The notes under the pieces are model-generated. The model worked only from the letters and a program-made list of their open reading frames with translations, was not told the DNA's origin and did no database searches. A stretch of 64,000 nucleotides of DNA from Haemophilus haemolyticus_L. Its GTDB lineage: Bacteria; Pseudomonadota; Gammaproteobacteria; Enterobacterales; Pasteurellaceae. How positions within the stretch are numbered: the first letter of the stretch is position 1; each line of letters opens with the position of its first letter. The DNA lies in NCBI RefSeq assembly GCF_003490595.1, contig NZ_QQGY01000005.1, forward strand, positions 1-64,000. The letters are read 5' to 3'. Made by a program: the position numbers and the translations under genes. Below, piece by piece: positions 61,821 through 64,000 of this stretch.

Positions 61821-63137
61821 TTAGATTTGTGTTAAATCTACGTTTTTAGTTTCTTTTGACGCTAATAATGCCAATAGCGTCATGAGGGCATTGATTGCTA
61901 AATAAATACCTACGCCTATCACACCAAATGACGCATTAATTTTTAAAGAAATCATCGCCGCAATCGTTGCACCAATAATGGATGCCAAATTATAGGCGAG
62001 AGATGCGCCTGAATAACGCACTTCCGTTGGAAATAATTCTGGTAATAGCGCAGCCATTGGACCAAATGTCATCCCCATGATCGCCATACCAATTACTAAA
62101 AATGCAAATACGCTAACTGGAGTGCCATTTTCTAAGAATAACGGCATTGTTAAACCAAGCACACCGATAGCAATAGTCACCCAAATCAACCATTTACGGC
62201 GACCAATTTTATCGGCATAAACACCAGAAATACTGATAAAAATACCAAATACAATAGCACTAATTAATAACAAGCCAGTAAATGTATTTGCTGGGATTCC
62301 TAAACCAAGCGCATAACCTGCTTCAGAAAGCTTTGGTGCTGTTCGAGAATATGCCTGAGCAAAAGCCGTCATAATGTAAAACAGAGAATAAGTTGCCACC
62401 ATAATAAATGTGCCAATGATCATTGGTTTTAAGTGTTTAGTAAAAACAACACTCACTGGTGCATTCAATTTTTTGCCTTTTTGCTCTGCTTCCACAAATA
62501 CGTGGCTTTCGTGCAAAGTTAAGCGAACATATAAGCCGACAGCGACCAATAAAACAGAAGATACAAACGGAATACGCCACGCCCATTCAACAAGTGCATT
62601 ATGACCAAGCAAATAGCTAACTAAGAAGAATGTTCCATTAGCGACAAATAAACCAATTGGTGCGCCTAATTGAGGGAAAGTACCGTACCAAGCTCGTTTT
62701 CCTTCTGGCGCATTTTCTGTTGCAACTAAAGCTGCACCGCCCCATTCACCACCGAGTCCAATACCTTGACCAACACGGCATACGCAAAGCAAAATCGGCG
62801 CCCAGATACCGATTTGAGCATAATTAGGAAGTAAACCAATTACTACCGTTGAACCACCCATTAAAACAAGGGAGGCAACCAAGGTTTTTTTACGACCAAT
62901 TTTATCGCCAAAGTGACCAAATAATGCCGAACCAATAGGACGTGCAAAAAATGCTAAAGCAAGCGTAGAAAGAGAAAGTAAATCATTAGAAAGCGGATCA
63001 TCGCTATGGAAGAATTGCGTATTGAAAACTAATACAGCGGCAGCCGCATAAATATAATAATCAAAAAATTCGATTGCCGTACCGACCATCGAGGCTAACG
63101 CCACTTTCATCGGATTATTACGAAGTTGTGTAGACAT
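61821..63137 (-). CDS. MFS metabolite:H+ symporter (ProP/ShiA subfamily)
   Basis: This 438-residue carrier has 12 membrane segments. The subfamily signatures GTAIEFFDYYIYAAAAVLVFN (split over residues 15-35), FGHFGDKIGRKKTLV and GGEWGGAALVATENAP (about 125-140) are clear. It corresponds to the HI0281 type in H. influenzae. The substrate is unknown (a carboxylate or osmolyte is typical of the group). It is a single gene, separated from menH by 55 bp on the same strand. Confidence 0.87.
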   Translation of the reverse strand: MSTQLRNNPMKVALASMVGTAIEFFDYYIYAAAAVLVFNTQFFHSDDPLSNDLLSLSTLALAFFARPIGSALFGHFGDKIGRKKTLVASLVLMGGSTVVIGLLPNYAQIGIWAPILLCVCRVGQGIGLGGEWGGAALVATENAPEGKRAWYGTFPQLGAPIGLFVANGTFFLVSYLLGHNALVEWAWRIPFVSSVLLVAVGLYVRLTLHESHVFVEAEQKGKKLNAPVSVVFTKHLKPMIIGTFIMVATYSLFYIMTAFAQAYSRTAPKLSEAGYALGLGIPANTFTGLLLISAIVFGIFISISGVYADKIGRRKWLIWVTIAIGVLGLTMPLFLENGTPVSVFAFLVIGMAIMGMTFGPMAALLPELFPTEVRYSGASLAYNLASIIGATIAAMISLKINASFGVIGVGIYLAINALMTLLALLASKETKNVDLTQI

Positions 63138-63192
63138 TGTGTTTCCTTAGTAGTTTATTATAAAGAGAAAGGATTGAATCCTAGCATTTTAA

Positions 63193-63936
63193 CTAAGGTC
63201 TAGCAATTTTTAATATGCAATTTTCTATTTTTTTAGAGAAATATTTTGAATTTTCTAAATGTGAGTTATGCCCAGCGGAAGGAATGGTTACTAAATTAAT
63301 TTGATTTTCTTTGGCTAAAACTTGGAACTTATGATCTCGTTCGCCACAAAAATAAAAAAATGGCAAAGCACTTAACCGCACTTTTTCACTAAAATCAGGT
63401 TGTTTCGATAGACTTGTCGCCAGCAGCATCTTGCCAATATTTTCACCGCAATTTAATTTTCGTTTTTCAACTAACTTCTGTCTTTCTTCTGCAGTCAAAT
63501 GAGAAAACACGGGCTGTTGATACCAATCATTTAATACATTTTCTGGCGATTCTTGCATAAAACGTTGCGCCCAAGCAAAATCATGTTGAAAACGAGCCTG
63601 CTTTTCTTCGTCAGTTTTTAAACCTAGATTCGCGCCTTCTAAAATAACACCTTGCAAATTAGATCGTTCCACCTGAGCATGCAGTGCATAATACAAAGCG
63701 ATCCGTCCACCTAGAGAATACCCAACAAGAAAATAGGGTTCATTTTTCACCACACTTTTGATTTGCTGAGATAAATACTCCGCCGAATCTTCAAAATTTG
63801 CGACTTCAATGTCTTTAGCTTGCCCATGAAAAGGTAAATCTAGCGCAATACAATTAAAGTGCGGTAGATTTTCAATGACTTGTTTCCAGTCGTTTTTTGC
63901 ACCAAGAAGTCCGTGAAGAAAAATGATGTTTATCAT
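63193..63936 (-). CDS. menH: SHCHC synthase MenH (alpha/beta hydrolase)
   Basis: This 247-residue enzyme eliminates pyruvate from SEPHCHC in menaquinone synthesis. The nucleophile Ser74 lies in VGYSLGGRIA, the acid residue in CGERDHKF, and the histidine in AGHNSHLEN. FLHGLLGAKNDW is the oxyanion-loop motif. The upstream partner menD would lie beyond the right edge. Menaquinone serves the Nrf and fumarate respiration suggested by other genes in the window. Confidence 0.92.
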   Translation of the reverse strand: MINIIFLHGLLGAKNDWKQVIENLPHFNCIALDLPFHGQAKDIEVANFEDSAEYLSQQIKSVVKNEPYFLVGYSLGGRIALYYALHAQVERSNLQGVILEGANLGLKTDEEKQARFQHDFAWAQRFMQESPENVLNDWYQQPVFSHLTAEERQKLVEKRKLNCGENIGKMLLATSLSKQPDFSEKVRLSALPFFYFCGERDHKFQVLAKENQINLVTIPSAGHNSHLENSKYFSKKIENCILKIARP

Positions 63937-63968
63937 TGAAGGGATTATTGATAGAAGTAATAAAATAC

Positions 63969-63989
63969 GGCGGACTAAAGCCCGCCTAC
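63969..63989. repeat. REP-like palindrome at the right edge
   Basis: GGCGGACTAAAGCCCGCC followed by TAC. Read on the minus strand it is GTAGGCGGGCTTTAGTCCGCC, with the GTAG tag typical of REPs mobilised by RAYT transposases. It is a single copy here. Confidence 0.6.
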
Positions 63990-64000
63990 AGAATACTTAA

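Overview
The window is a chromosomal segment of Haemophilus influenzae or its close relative H. aegyptius. The evidence is more than 40 copies of the Haemophilus uptake signal core AAGTGCGGT (or its complement), an AT-rich base composition, CRP-S competence promoters, an IgA1 protease gene beside recF, and housekeeping proteins of H. influenzae type. A degenerate IS1016 copy and a Lav/AutB-like mosaic autotransporter suggest a pathogenic nontypeable or aegyptius-group strain rather than the laboratory strain Rd. The strain assignment is inference.

Layout. 1-1533: the 5' end of a two-partner-secretion exoprotein gene (FhaB/CdiA type) reading off the left edge, a CRP-S-like site upstream of it, and an IS1016 remnant. 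1534-9376 (minus strand): a phosphopantetheinyl transferase, a DcuB-type dicarboxylate carrier, acpP-fabG-fabD, then fabH-plsX-rpmF-yceD. A 625-bp gap between fabD and fabH holds two facing copies of a structured element. 9377-16272: a mosaic autotransporter, psd, fklB, the yedE-yedF selenium/sulfur pair and a decayed MetE-like gene. 16332-22166 (minus): a flavoprotein, the NrfE/DsbE/NrfFG haem-lyase operon and suhB. 22278-30642 (plus): the competence pseudopilin operon comNOPQ with recC, then nrdR-ribD-degS. 30665-33435: a phase-variable autotransporter, OFF in this sequence. 33522-35703 (minus): mutM, rpmG, rpmB, radC. 35867-39167 (plus): coaBC-dut-slmA-yheU-crp. 39533-49259 (minus): rlmC, nagZ, a YcfL lipoprotein, hinT, ppiD, mntP, mnmE, then yidC-yidD-rnpA-rpmH. 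49514-53072 (plus): dnaA-dnaN-recF. 53316-58292: the IgA1 protease. 58337-63986: two IS3-family remnants around the tryptophan permease mtr and an M48 lipoprotein protease, an MFS carrier, menH and a REP-like palindrome.

How the genes work together. Membrane-lipid synthesis (acpP, fabD/G/H, plsX, psd), translation and ribosome genes (L28, L32, L33, L34, RNase P protein, RlmC, MnmE), replication initiation and repair (dnaA, dnaN, recF, recC, mutM, radC, dut), nucleotide and cofactor supply (nrdR, ribD, coaBC, menH), envelope quality control (degS, ppiD, yidC, M48 protease) and anaerobic respiration (nrf haem lyase, Dcu, menaquinone) form the core. CRP itself is encoded here, and it acts with Sxy at the CRP-S sites that drive competence. 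Laid over this are four surface or secreted virulence-type proteins (one TPS exoprotein, three autotransporters), each beside a mobile remnant, a repeat or a base-composition break.

The least explained items are the pair of covarying structured elements at 6073-6579, the pentanucleotide switch that encodes a signal-peptide core at 33351-33395, the 142-bp tandem array of palindromes at 46449-46847, and the near-consensus CRP-S site upstream of the TPS gene. All statements about gene order in Rd are from memory.
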